DNA of 64,000 nucleotides from Hellea sp965224755 (GTDB lineage: Bacteria; Pseudomonadota; Alphaproteobacteria; Caulobacterales; Maricaulaceae). Position numbers and translations under genes: made by a program. The notes below the pieces were generated by a model. It searched no databases and was not told the DNA's origin. It saw nothing but the letters and a program-made list of their open reading frames with translations. This document shows, in pieces, positions 17,325 through 25,240 of this stretch (the first letter of the stretch is position 1; every line of letters starts with the position of its first letter). The stretch spans positions 1,550,001 through 1,614,000 of the forward strand of contig OZ245061.1 of assembly GCA_965224755.1 (NCBI GenBank), in the 5' to 3' direction.

Positions 17325-18188
17325 TCAAGAGGCATTGGGCCTAAAGCTCCATTTCACCCAGAGCCAGAATATCTTTGGCCCTTCTACGAGGTAGCGTTTC
17401 CATAACCGGCCCGGTTCGCTGCCTAATCTGAACAGCCATTCGAGGCGGTAATGTTGCATCCATTTCGGCGCGCGTTTGATCCGGCCTGTGAGGAATTCCA
17501 GCGAGGCGCCGACGCATAATCCGAGCCCGACACAATCGCCGCGCTCCAAAGCTGCTTTGGCGACCATTTCCTGTTGCGGCGAGCCGACACAGATAAAGGT
17601 GTAACGGGCGGGGTGTTTATGGATGAAATCTGCCGCCGCCGCGACGGCATCAGGTTTATTTCGTAGGCCCATAGGCGGGGCGTGATGATGAAGCGCTGTT
17701 AGGCCGTAAATTGATTTTAATTGCGCAATGATCTCAGCGTCCGCGCCGATGACATTAATCGGTTCATCAGGCCGGATGACATTATCAAAAATCTGCCCGG
17801 TCAAATCAGAGCCCGGAACGGCTTTGAGCGGAATGCCCGAAAACGCGGCCAGCAATTCCAAAATACGCGAGTCGCAGACCGACAGCCAAGAGGCGGCATA
17901 GAGCGGGCCGTAGACCTCCGGCTCTTTATGCAGGCGCACTAAGTGATCAACATTTGGCGTGACAATATAGCGAAAGCCGTGATTGCGCGTGACCCATTTA
18001 GCCCGCGCCAAAGTCTGCATCGGGGTCAGCGGATCAAAGGTCGCGCCGATAAAGTCATAAGAGCGTTGGTTGACGCGCCAATCCTGTTGTTCCGTGCGCG
18101 GTTCACTGCGCCGGTCAACGCCGCGCGGCTGCGGCGGCAATATCTTCTTTATTGCGGACATGATATGTTCAACCCGTTCCATTCCCAC
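17325..18188 (-). CDS. WecG/TagA/CpsF-family glycosyltransferase
   Basis: 287 residues. The family core is clear: TPNVDHLVRLHKEPE, LSVCDSRILELLA, VPGSDLTGQIF, and FICVGSPQQEMVAKAAL, then GASLEFLTGRIKRAPKWMQ near the C-terminus, which matches the membrane-docking tail of TagA-type GT26 enzymes. They transfer N-acetylmannosamine or related sugars to lipid-linked acceptors in surface-polymer synthesis. The start is uncertain: GTG at 18188, ATG at 18182 or ATG at 18161 (MSAIKK). No other polysaccharide genes are adjacent. Confidence 0.88.
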   Translation of the reverse strand: MGMERVEHIMSAIKKILPPQPRGVDRRSEPRTEQQDWRVNQRSYDFIGATFDPLTPMQTLARAKWVTRNHGFRYIVTPNVDHLVRLHKEPEVYGPLYAASWLSVCDSRILELLAAFSGIPLKAVPGSDLTGQIFDNVIRPDEPINVIGADAEIIAQLKSIYGLTALHHHAPPMGLRNKPDAVAAAADFIHKHPARYTFICVGSPQQEMVAKAALERGDCVGLGLCVGASLEFLTGRIKRAPKWMQHYRLEWLFRLGSEPGRLWKRYLVEGPKIFWLWVKWSFRPNAS

Positions 18189-18272
18189 CTAATTGCAAGA
18201 TTTATACCGTAAAGGGGTTAGGATTAGGTTTACGCGGTTGTTTTTAGGCCGCTAAGGCCCCACATCCCTGTG

Positions 18273-20108
18273 ATGCCGCCTGATAACTCCACAGAAGCCC
18301 CGCCCGAACAGTCGCTCCGCTATCAGCTGAAAAGCTTTTGGCGGCTTTGGCCTTATCTTTGGCCCAAAGAGAAACCCAGCTATAAAATTCGGACATTCTT
18401 GGCGCTTATCCTCACCATAGCCGGACAATTCATCGTCGTCGCCGCGCCGTTTTTTCTGGGCCGCGCCATTGACGGCCTCGATGTGCAGATCAAAGAGATC
18501 GGACTTGGCAATGCTATTGGCCTCGGGATTATCGGCCTAATTCTGGCCTATGGCGGGCTTCGGTTGTTCTCCGTGATGCTCTCCGAAGGCCGCGAATATA
18601 TCTTCGCCCCGGTCGCGCAATATGCGCAGCGGGCCGTGGCGACTTCGACCTTCGCGCATCTACACCGCCTGTCTCTACGCTATCATTTGGAAAAAAGCAC
18701 GGGCGGCCTGTCGCGGGTTATTGAGCGCGGCATACGCTCGATTGATTTTTTGTTTCGCTTCTTGCTGTTTAATATCGGGCCGACATTGCTGCAACTCGCC
18801 ATAGCCGGCCTTGCGTTTTGGCTGGCTTATTCATGGCAATTTGCGCTTATCGCGGTGGCGGTCGTCCTCGCCTATATCGGGTTCACGGTTAAGACAACGG
18901 AATGGAGGCTAAAATTTCGCCGCGAGATGAACCAAAAAGATAGCCAAGCCAATGCCAAGGCGATTGATAGCCTGCTCAATTACGAAACCGTCAAATATTT
19001 CAACGCTGAAAAATTTGAAACCGGCCGTTATGACGCCGCTATGGAAGGGTATCAGAAAGCCGCTATTCTTTCGCGCACCTCGTTGGCTACGGTCAATGTC
19101 GGGCAGAGTTTTTTAATGAATCTTGGTCTTGTTGCCTTGGTGCTGCTCGCGGCGCAGCGCGTGCTCGGCGGGATGATGACCACGGGCGATATTTTCGCCA
19201 TTACCATGGTCATGATGCAGGTTTACCGCCCGCTCAATATTCTCGGCTTTGCCTACCGCGAGATCAAACAGGGATTAACGGATATGGAAAAGATGTTCGC
19301 GCTACTTGATATAGAGCCCGAAGTGCAGGACCACGCAGGCGCGACTGATATCCATGATGTGAAGGGCGCAATTAGTTTTGAAAATGCCGCTTTTCGCTAT
19401 GAAGCGGACCGCCCGATTTTAAGCGGCGTTTCTTTCGATATTTTACCAGGCCAGACGGTGGCTGTTGTGGGGCCTACAGGGGCCGGAAAATCCACCCTTT
19501 CGCGCATTCTGTTCCGGTTTTACGATATTGAAGGCGGCACAGTCAGCGTCGATGGGCGTAACCTAGCCGATATTACACAAGAGTCTTTGCGCAAATCCAT
19601 CGGTATCGTGCCGCAAGACACCGTGCTGTTTAACGATACAATTGGCTATAATATCCGTTACGCCAAACCGGAAGCCGCGCAAGGCGAAATTGAAACCGCC
19701 GCCAAGGCCGCGCAAATCCATGATTTCATTTCGGGGCTGCCAAAGGGCTATGAGACCATGGTTGGGGAGCGCGGGTTAAAGCTCTCCGGCGGCGAAAAAC
19801 AGCGCGTTGCTATTGCCAGAACTTTGCTCAAAAACCCGGCAATTCTGATTTTGGATGAAGCCACATCTGCGCTCGACAGCGTCACCGAAGGCGATATCCA
19901 AACGGCGCTGGACACGGCCGCAAAAGACCGCACAACACTGGTCATCGCGCACCGCCTCTCGACCATTGTCAAGGCCGATAATATTATCGTCATGGAAGAG
20001 GGCCGCATCCTTGAGCAGGGCACACATGCACAGCTGCTAAAAAAGAACGGGCTTTATGCCAAGCTCTGGGAACAACAGAAGAAAGTGCCTGAGGTTATAC
20101 GACCCTAG
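18273..20108 (+). CDS. Atm1/HMT-type ABC exporter, fused permease and ATPase
   Basis: About 611 residues; an in-frame GTG directly precedes the ATG chosen. Six hydrophobic membrane segments lie between residues 40 and 320, with the Atm1-typical DSLLNYETVKYFNAE stretch. The ATPase domain has Walker A GPTGAGKST, the Q-loop in VPQDTVLFND, signature LSGGEKQR, Walker B ILILDEAT and the H-loop AHRLST. Homologues (Atm1, ABCB7, bacterial NaAtm1) export glutathione-linked or sulfur/metal conjugates from the cytoplasm. Its stop overlaps the end of the convergent padR-type gene by four bases. Confidence 0.92.
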   Translation: MPPDNSTEAPPEQSLRYQLKSFWRLWPYLWPKEKPSYKIRTFLALILTIAGQFIVVAAPFFLGRAIDGLDVQIKEIGLGNAIGLGIIGLILAYGGLRLFSVMLSEGREYIFAPVAQYAQRAVATSTFAHLHRLSLRYHLEKSTGGLSRVIERGIRSIDFLFRFLLFNIGPTLLQLAIAGLAFWLAYSWQFALIAVAVVLAYIGFTVKTTEWRLKFRREMNQKDSQANAKAIDSLLNYETVKYFNAEKFETGRYDAAMEGYQKAAILSRTSLATVNVGQSFLMNLGLVALVLLAAQRVLGGMMTTGDIFAITMVMMQVYRPLNILGFAYREIKQGLTDMEKMFALLDIEPEVQDHAGATDIHDVKGAISFENAAFRYEADRPILSGVSFDILPGQTVAVVGPTGAGKSTLSRILFRFYDIEGGTVSVDGRNLADITQESLRKSIGIVPQDTVLFNDTIGYNIRYAKPEAAQGEIETAAKAAQIHDFISGLPKGYETMVGERGLKLSGGEKQRVAIARTLLKNPAILILDEATSALDSVTEGDIQTALDTAAKDRTTLVIAHRLSTIVKADNIIVMEEGRILEQGTHAQLLKKNGLYAKLWEQQKKVPEVIRP

Positions 20109-20638
20109 AGTTCGCCGACTTTTGCCATGGCCTCTTCAAGGCGCTGGATGGTTTGTTTTTCTTGGTCTATGCCCATTTCCAGCGCAATTAATTTGCCCTT
20201 CTGGTTTATGGACAGTTTTTTGCCGTCATAATAACGGTGCTTTATCCGGAAATATTTGGTTAGTTTTTCCTGATGTTGTTCCATGCGGATGGTCAATTGA
20301 TCTTTAAGCGCGTCAATATCCACGTTTTCAAGCGCGTAGAATTTGACCAGCATATCATCTTTGATTGAGGGTTGACGTGCTGGTTTTTTTGACCACTCTC
20401 GCAGCGCCTTTTTGCCCTCGCCCGTTAGCGTATGGATGATGCGGTTGGGTTTGCCGTCTTGGGTAACCTCTTGGCTGACGACATAGCCTTTCTGGCGCAG
20501 ACGCCCTAGCTCGCGGTAAATCTGCTGATGGGACGCCCGCCAGAAAAAACCGATTGAGGCATCGAAATTTTTGGCTAGATCATAACCGCTCATCGGGCGC
20601 TCGGTTAGGCAGACGAGAATGGCTTCGGCCAAGGCCAT
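20105..20638 (-). CDS. PadR-family transcriptional repressor
   Basis: About 177 residues from the ATG at 20638 (MALAEAIL); the longer reading frame starts inside the divergent gene and is unlikely. The N-terminal winged helix shows LAEAILVCLTERPMSGYDL and HQQIYRELGRLRQKGYV with the wing at GKPNRIIHTLT, the PadR signature. The C-terminal half is a long helical dimerisation region. PadR proteins usually repress adjacent genes until a phenolic or CoA-related ligand binds. The 68-bp divergent spacer carries a strong palindrome, and an almost identical one lies upstream of the thiolase operon, so this protein probably controls both acyl-CoA units and itself. Confidence 0.9.
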   Translation of the reverse strand: MALAEAILVCLTERPMSGYDLAKNFDASIGFFWRASHQQIYRELGRLRQKGYVVSQEVTQDGKPNRIIHTLTGEGKKALREWSKKPARQPSIKDDMLVKFYALENVDIDALKDQLTIRMEQHQEKLTKYFRIKHRYYDGKKLSINQKGKLIALEMGIDQEKQTIQRLEEAMAKVGEL

Positions 20639-20653
20639 GGAGTTCCCCTTGTG

Positions 20654-20673
20654 TATATGCAATTTGTTGCATA
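20654..20673. promoter_or_regulatory. Candidate PadR-type operator B
   Basis: Inverted repeat TATGCAA-N4-TTGCATA (20656-20673) in the divergent spacer of the padR-type and SDR genes. It ends 33 bases before the SDR ATG, nearly the same spacing as at site A upstream of the thiolase, and starts 17 bases before the padR ATG. It matches site A at 17 of 20 positions. Confidence 0.7.
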
Positions 20674-20706
20674 AGGTTGTCGAAATCATAGAAAACAGGA
20701 AATCGC

Positions 20707-21588
20707 ATGTCACTTCAAGGGAAAACCATCTTCATGTCGGGCGGGTCGCGGGGAATTGGTCTCGCCATTGCCAAACGCTGTGCCCAAGACGGCGCCAATG
20801 TCGCGATTGCGGCCAAGACAGATAAGCCGCATCCCAAACTCGCCGGCACTATACATACAGCGGCGAAAGAAATTGAGGATGCAGGCGGGCAAGCCCTCCC
20901 CATTGTCTGCGATATTCGCGACGAAGACGCTGTGCAAAGCTCTGTGGATAAGTGTGTGGATAAGTTTGGCGGCATTGATATCTGTATCAACAATGCCAGC
21001 GCGATTTCCTTAACGCCGACGCCGCTAACCCCCATGAAACGCTATGATCTGATGAACCAAGTCAATGCGCGCGGCACCTTCATGCTCAGCCAGAAATGCT
21101 ACCCGCATTTGCAGAAAAGTGATAATCCACATATTGTGAATATCGCCCCGCCTCTGGATATGGCGGCCAAATGGTTTAAAAACCACACCGCCTATACAAT
21201 CGCGAAATATGGCATGAGCATGTGCACGCTTGGCATGGCCGAAGAATTTCGCAGCGACGGTATTGCGGTTAATTCACTCTGGCCGATGACCTCGATTGAC
21301 ACGGCGGCGGTGCGCAATTTGCTCGGCGGGGATAGCATGGCCAAGATGAGCCGCTCGCCGCAGATTATGGCAGATGCGGCCTATACCTTAGTCACCCAAA
21401 TTGCCAAAGATTATACGGGGCAGTTCGTGATTGATGAATTCATCCTCGCCGCAGCGGGCGAAACTGATTTCAAACAATATACCCAGCCCGGATATGACGG
21501 CCCGCTGGCCGCGGATTTCTTTGTCCCAAGTGACTGGATTGCGCGGTCTGTCTCAGATGTTATGGAAAGCCCCGGATACAAAGATTAG
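20707..21588 (+). CDS. HSDL2-like short-chain dehydrogenase
   Basis: 293 residues. SDR motifs: FMSGGSRGIG at the N-terminus, NNAS near residue 97, and the Tyr-Lys pair in AYTIAKYGMSM. The IVNIAPP stretch and the C-terminal AGETDFKQYTQPGY resemble the SDR domain of HSDL2, a peroxisomal or mitochondrial enzyme linked to fatty-acid metabolism, but without its SCP2 domain. Substrate unknown. First gene of the rightward unit SDR-DUF1330-DUF2855-crotonase-GST and divergent from the PadR repressor. Confidence 0.88.
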   Translation: MSLQGKTIFMSGGSRGIGLAIAKRCAQDGANVAIAAKTDKPHPKLAGTIHTAAKEIEDAGGQALPIVCDIRDEDAVQSSVDKCVDKFGGIDICINNASAISLTPTPLTPMKRYDLMNQVNARGTFMLSQKCYPHLQKSDNPHIVNIAPPLDMAAKWFKNHTAYTIAKYGMSMCTLGMAEEFRSDGIAVNSLWPMTSIDTAAVRNLLGGDSMAKMSRSPQIMADAAYTLVTQIAKDYTGQFVIDEFILAAAGETDFKQYTQPGYDGPLAADFFVPSDWIARSVSDVMESPGYKD

Positions 21589-21599
21589 GAAAATTAATT

Positions 21600-22031
21600 A
21601 TGCCAACGCTTAACGCGCTCGATCCTACGCCGGAGCAAGTCAAAACCTTCCTCGCCCATAAAAAAGCTGGCGAGCCTGTGTTCATGCTCAATCTGCTTAA
21701 ATTTAAGGACAGAGCTACCTATAAAGACGGCGAAGATATATCCGGCCGCGAGGCTTATGGCCGCTATGCCAAAGCTTTTGGCGAAATGGTGCGCGAAATG
21801 GGAGCGAAGACAGAGACGATCTTTGGCGGCAATGCCAATGCGGTTTTGATTGGCCAAGCGGCGGATGAAGGCGCAGGCGAATGGGACGCTGTCGCCATTG
21901 TCAAATATCCCGATGCGGCGAGCATGTTCGGCGTTGTCAGCTCTGAAGCTTACCGCAAAATTCATAAACACCGCCGCGCCGGATTGGCCGGGCAATTATT
22001 GATAAGCTGCGATGATAGCGGCGTGTTTTAA
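21600..22031 (+). CDS. DUF1330 dimeric alpha/beta-barrel protein
   Basis: 143 residues. PVFMLNLLKFKD near residue 26, then REAYGRYAKAF and WDAVAIVKYPDAASM, match the DUF1330 (ferredoxin-like, dimeric alpha/beta-barrel) family, here with a 20-residue N-terminal extension. No biochemical function is established for most members. It lies 11 bases after the SDR gene and before an 82-bp palindromic repeat, so it is likely co-transcribed with the SDR and part of the same pathway. Confidence 0.8.
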   Translation: MPTLNALDPTPEQVKTFLAHKKAGEPVFMLNLLKFKDRATYKDGEDISGREAYGRYAKAFGEMVREMGAKTETIFGGNANAVLIGQAADEGAGEWDAVAIVKYPDAASMFGVVSSEAYRKIHKHRRAGLAGQLLISCDDSGVF

Positions 22032-22037
22032 TTAACG

Positions 22038-22119
22038 TGTTCCCCGCCTTGAGCGGGGACCTCCTTGCGTCAAAGACCGCACTCTAATTGAGGGAGACCC
22101 CCGCTCAAGGCGGGGGACA
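22038..22119. repeat. 82-bp palindromic repeat, copy 2
   Basis: Arms TGTTCCCCGCCTTGAGCGGG and complementary end GGGGGACA; the centre again carries TGCGTCAAAGACCGCA followed by CTCTAATTGAGGGAG. Same length and orientation as copy 1. It lies between two genes of the PadR-linked operon and could form a strong mRNA hairpin there. Confidence 0.93.
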
Positions 22120-22140
22120 CAAAAACAGAAAGACAATTAA

Positions 22141-23226
22141 ATGACCCAAACTTTACTTGTAAACCGCGCAGATTTTGCCGATGTCGCGCTTGTCACGACT
22201 AACGAGGCTGACCTCAAAGACGGTTTCATCCGCGTCTCTATCGGGCCCTTTGCTCTGACGGCGAATAACATCACCTATATGGTGACAGGCGATCTCATTG
22301 GATATTGGAAGTTTTTTGATCCTGAAGCCTATGATATTAAGATGGACGGTTTCGGACGCATGCCGGTTTGGGGCTATGCCAAAGTCACGGAGTCCAAATG
22401 CGCGGATGTGCCTGTCGGGACACTGATTTACGGTTTTCTACCTGTCGCGCAGACATTGGATGTGAAACCGGTCAAACTAACCCCGCTTGGCTTTCAGGAC
22501 GGCAATGATCACCGCACGCAGCTCCACCCGGTCTATAATGGCTATACCTTTGTTGATAAAGATCCGAGCTTCGCGGCGCATCGTGATTTACAGCCTGTTC
22601 TCCGTCCGCTGTTCACGACAAGCTTCCTGATTGATGATTTCCTCGCTGATGAAAACTTCTTAGGGGCCGAGCAAGTGCTGTTATTATCCGCCTCCTCCAA
22701 AACCGCGATGGGAACGGCTTTTTGCCTAAAAGAAAGAGGCGGTATAAAAGTTGCCGGACTGACCTCAAAGGGGAATGAATCTTTCACAAAAGACACGGGG
22801 TTTTACAGCGGCGTTTATACGTATGGCGCGATCATAGATATGAATCCGGGCGTCAAAACCGCCGTCGTCGATATGGCCGGAAACGGCAAAGTCATGGCCG
22901 ATGTCTATGATCACTTTGGCGAGAATATCGTCTATAATTGCATGGTCGGGAAATCCCATTGGCAGGGCGGCGGCCCTGTGGCGCCAAAGTTAGGCGCGCC
23001 CGCCGTGATGTTTTTTGCGCCTGACCGCATAAAATTGCGAATGAAAGAGTGGGGCGGAGAAGGCTTTGCTAAAAACCTCGCCGCGCGCTGGTTGCCCTTT
23101 TGCGATAACGCCAAAAACTGGCTCGAAATAGAGAGCAGCGAGAGCGTGACTGACTTGCTGAAAACCTATAAAGATTTCTTGGACGGCAAGGCCAGCCCGG
23201 CTAAAGGCTATTTATTTAAACTTTAG
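22141..23226 (+). CDS. DUF2855 family protein (MDR-related)
   Basis: 361 residues. The fold resembles medium-chain dehydrogenases: an N-terminal substrate domain (ALTANNITYMVTGD, VWGYAKV) and a Rossmann-like half (VLLLSASSKTAMGTAFCL). Those segments are typical of DUF2855 proteins. The nucleotide loop is SASSKTAMG rather than GxGxxG, so cofactor use is uncertain. No member function is established as far as I know. Its place directly before a crotonase and after SDR and DUF1330 genes suggests a reductive or lyase step in the same acyl-CoA pathway. Confidence 0.8.
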   Translation: MTQTLLVNRADFADVALVTTNEADLKDGFIRVSIGPFALTANNITYMVTGDLIGYWKFFDPEAYDIKMDGFGRMPVWGYAKVTESKCADVPVGTLIYGFLPVAQTLDVKPVKLTPLGFQDGNDHRTQLHPVYNGYTFVDKDPSFAAHRDLQPVLRPLFTTSFLIDDFLADENFLGAEQVLLLSASSKTAMGTAFCLKERGGIKVAGLTSKGNESFTKDTGFYSGVYTYGAIIDMNPGVKTAVVDMAGNGKVMADVYDHFGENIVYNCMVGKSHWQGGGPVAPKLGAPAVMFFAPDRIKLRMKEWGGEGFAKNLAARWLPFCDNAKNWLEIESSESVTDLLKTYKDFLDGKASPAKGYLFKL

Positions 23227-23235
23227 GAGCTTCTC

Positions 23236-24072
23236 TTGGCTTACACATGTTTCGATGTTTCTATCAGTGATAAGATCGCTCATATCGTGCTCTCGCGGCC
23301 TGAAAAGCGCAATGCGATGTCGGCGGATTTCTGGCGCGAGCTTCCCGAAATTATTCGAGATATTGACGATAATTCAAAAGCCCGGGTCATCGTCATTTCT
23401 AGCACCGGGCCTGTTTTTTCTGCCGGGATTGATATCGGCATGTTCAGCACCGAGATTGCCGGCGGCGGGGATAAAAACAACCCGCAATATGGCGCGGAAT
23501 TTTATGATAATGTGCGGCGGCTGCAAGACAGTTTCACGGCGCTGGAAACCTGCCGCATTCCGGTGCTCGCCGCCATCCAAGGCGGCTGTATCGGCGGCGG
23601 CGTTGATCTTATCACGGCCTGCGATATGCGCTACGGCACCAAGGACAGCTATATCACGATTTACGAAATTAATGTCGGCATGACCGCCGATGTCGGCACT
23701 TTCCCCCGTATCCTCAATCATATGCCCGAAGGGATTATCCGCGAGCTGGCCTATACGGGCCGCAAGATGGACGCGGATGAGTGCAAGGCGCGCGGGCTTT
23801 ATAATGAGGTTTATGCGGATCAAGACGCGATGCTGAGCGCCGTGATGGATATCGCCAAAGATATCGCCGCCAAGCCGCCGCTCGCTGTCTATGGCTGTAA
23901 ACGCGCTATCACTTATAGCCGCGATCACTCAACATCTGACGCGCTCGATAATATCGCCATGTGGAATATGTCCATGCTCATCCCAACAGAGATGATGGAA
24001 GCGATGCAAGCTAAGGGACAGAAGCGGGATGGGGTATTTAAGGATTTACCTAAACGCCAACCTACACGATAA
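23236..24072 (+). CDS. Enoyl-CoA hydratase/isomerase (dienoyl-CoA isomerase-like)
   Basis: 278 residues. It starts at TTG with an AGGAG ribosome site six bases upstream, overlapping the previous stop. Crotonase features: RPEKRNAMSADFW, the oxyanion-hole loop FSAGIDIGMFS, and IQGGCIGGGVDLITACDMRY. DVGTFPRIL supplies an aspartate where delta3,5-delta2,4-dienoyl-CoA isomerases (ECH1) have one of their acids. Either hydration or isomerisation of an unsaturated acyl-CoA fits; isomerase is favoured by that residue and by the length. Nine bases follow the DUF2855 stop. Confidence 0.88.
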   Translation: MAYTCFDVSISDKIAHIVLSRPEKRNAMSADFWRELPEIIRDIDDNSKARVIVISSTGPVFSAGIDIGMFSTEIAGGGDKNNPQYGAEFYDNVRRLQDSFTALETCRIPVLAAIQGGCIGGGVDLITACDMRYGTKDSYITIYEINVGMTADVGTFPRILNHMPEGIIRELAYTGRKMDADECKARGLYNEVYADQDAMLSAVMDIAKDIAAKPPLAVYGCKRAITYSRDHSTSDALDNIAMWNMSMLIPTEMMEAMQAKGQKRDGVFKDLPKRQPTR

Positions 24073-24103
24073 ATATAAGCCCTAAATAAATATAGGTCAT
24101 ATT

Positions 24104-25231
24104 ATGAGCGCACAGAAACCGATCACGCTTTACGGCGTCAAGATTTCTATGTTTACCGGAAAGCTGCGTAGCTATCTTATCAAGCAAGGCATCGCCTTTA
24201 CCGAAGTTGCCCCGGTGAGTGAACATTTCGCCAAGGCCGTATTGCCGCAAATCGGGCGGCGGATTATCCCTGTCATTGAAATGCCGGACGGCACCCTCGT
24301 GCAGGACACAACGGATATTATTGATTATTTGGAGGGCGAAGGCCTCGCTGTTATGAGCGCCTATCCCCAAGACCCGCTGAAAAAACTCCTCGCCCTTACT
24401 TTAGAGCTGTTTGGTGATGAGGGCCTGTTGCGCCCGTCCATGCATTATCGCTGGAATTTCGGGGATCAAACGGACGGGTTTATCAGCCACGGCTTTGGCG
24501 GCTGGCAAGGCCCCGGCGCCAGCGACGAAGCTAAAGCGCAGAGCCAAAAGACAATGGCGGTATTTAAAGGCTTTCTGCCTGCGCTCGGCGTCACGCCGGA
24601 AACTATCCCCGAAATCGAGCGCAGCTATGGCGAATTATTGGATGTCCTAGAAGCGCATTTTTCTCGCGCGCCTTATTTCTTGGGCGCGCAGCCGACCCTT
24701 GGCGATTACGGCATGATGTGCTCGCTCTATGCTCATCTCGGCCGTGACCCTGTGCCGAGCGGGATGATGAAAAACCGCGCCCCGAGTCTTTACCGCTGGA
24801 CGGAACGAATGAACGCGCCGCACGATGATTGTTCAGACATGCCTTATTACAAACCGTCCGGCGATTTGCCCGCTACGCTGCTCCCATTATTTAAATATAT
24901 CGCCGATTATTTCCTGCCCGAATTGCAAATGAATGTAGATATCCTCAACGCTCTGCCCGGCGGCGCGCCCGGTAGCCCGGCCAGTATTAACCCCAAAATG
25001 GCCGTGCTCGGCTTTGGCGGATTTGATCACGGGGGCGTCCCCATCCAATGCGCCGTCCGCCCCATCCGCTTTTATATGCTGCAGCGGGTCACGGATTATT
25101 ACGCGGAAATGGACAAAGAACAGCAGGCAGAGGCGAAGAAATATCTAACCCCAACAGGCCTAACCCCGCTCCTGACGCTGACGGCCAAGCACCGTATAGG
25201 ACGGCAAGGCCACCAAGAAGTCTGGGCTTAG
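24104..25231 (+). CDS. Long glutathione S-transferase-like protein
   Basis: 375 residues, far longer than the usual 200-230. Residues 8-85 are a thioredoxin-fold GST N-terminal domain (ITLYGVKISMFTGKLRSYL, the RIIPVIEMPDG strand, QDTTDIIDYLE). A C-terminal helical domain contains APYFLGAQPTLGDYGM. About 130 further residues follow to the end without a motif I know. The residue following the first strand is Ser/Lys-rich rather than Cys-Pro, so chemistry is uncertain. Last gene of the PadR-divergent unit; it could process an electrophilic intermediate. Confidence 0.8.
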   Translation: MSAQKPITLYGVKISMFTGKLRSYLIKQGIAFTEVAPVSEHFAKAVLPQIGRRIIPVIEMPDGTLVQDTTDIIDYLEGEGLAVMSAYPQDPLKKLLALTLELFGDEGLLRPSMHYRWNFGDQTDGFISHGFGGWQGPGASDEAKAQSQKTMAVFKGFLPALGVTPETIPEIERSYGELLDVLEAHFSRAPYFLGAQPTLGDYGMMCSLYAHLGRDPVPSGMMKNRAPSLYRWTERMNAPHDDCSDMPYYKPSGDLPATLLPLFKYIADYFLPELQMNVDILNALPGGAPGSPASINPKMAVLGFGGFDHGGVPIQCAVRPIRFYMLQRVTDYYAEMDKEQQAEAKKYLTPTGLTPLLTLTAKHRIGRQGHQEVWA

Positions 25232-25240
25232 GGGAAGTTT

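Noticed and set aside
20639..20713. Extended N-terminus of the PadR protein
   Set aside because: The extra 25 residues would be read through the palindrome and overlap the divergent gene; the PadR domain begins at the ATG at 20638.
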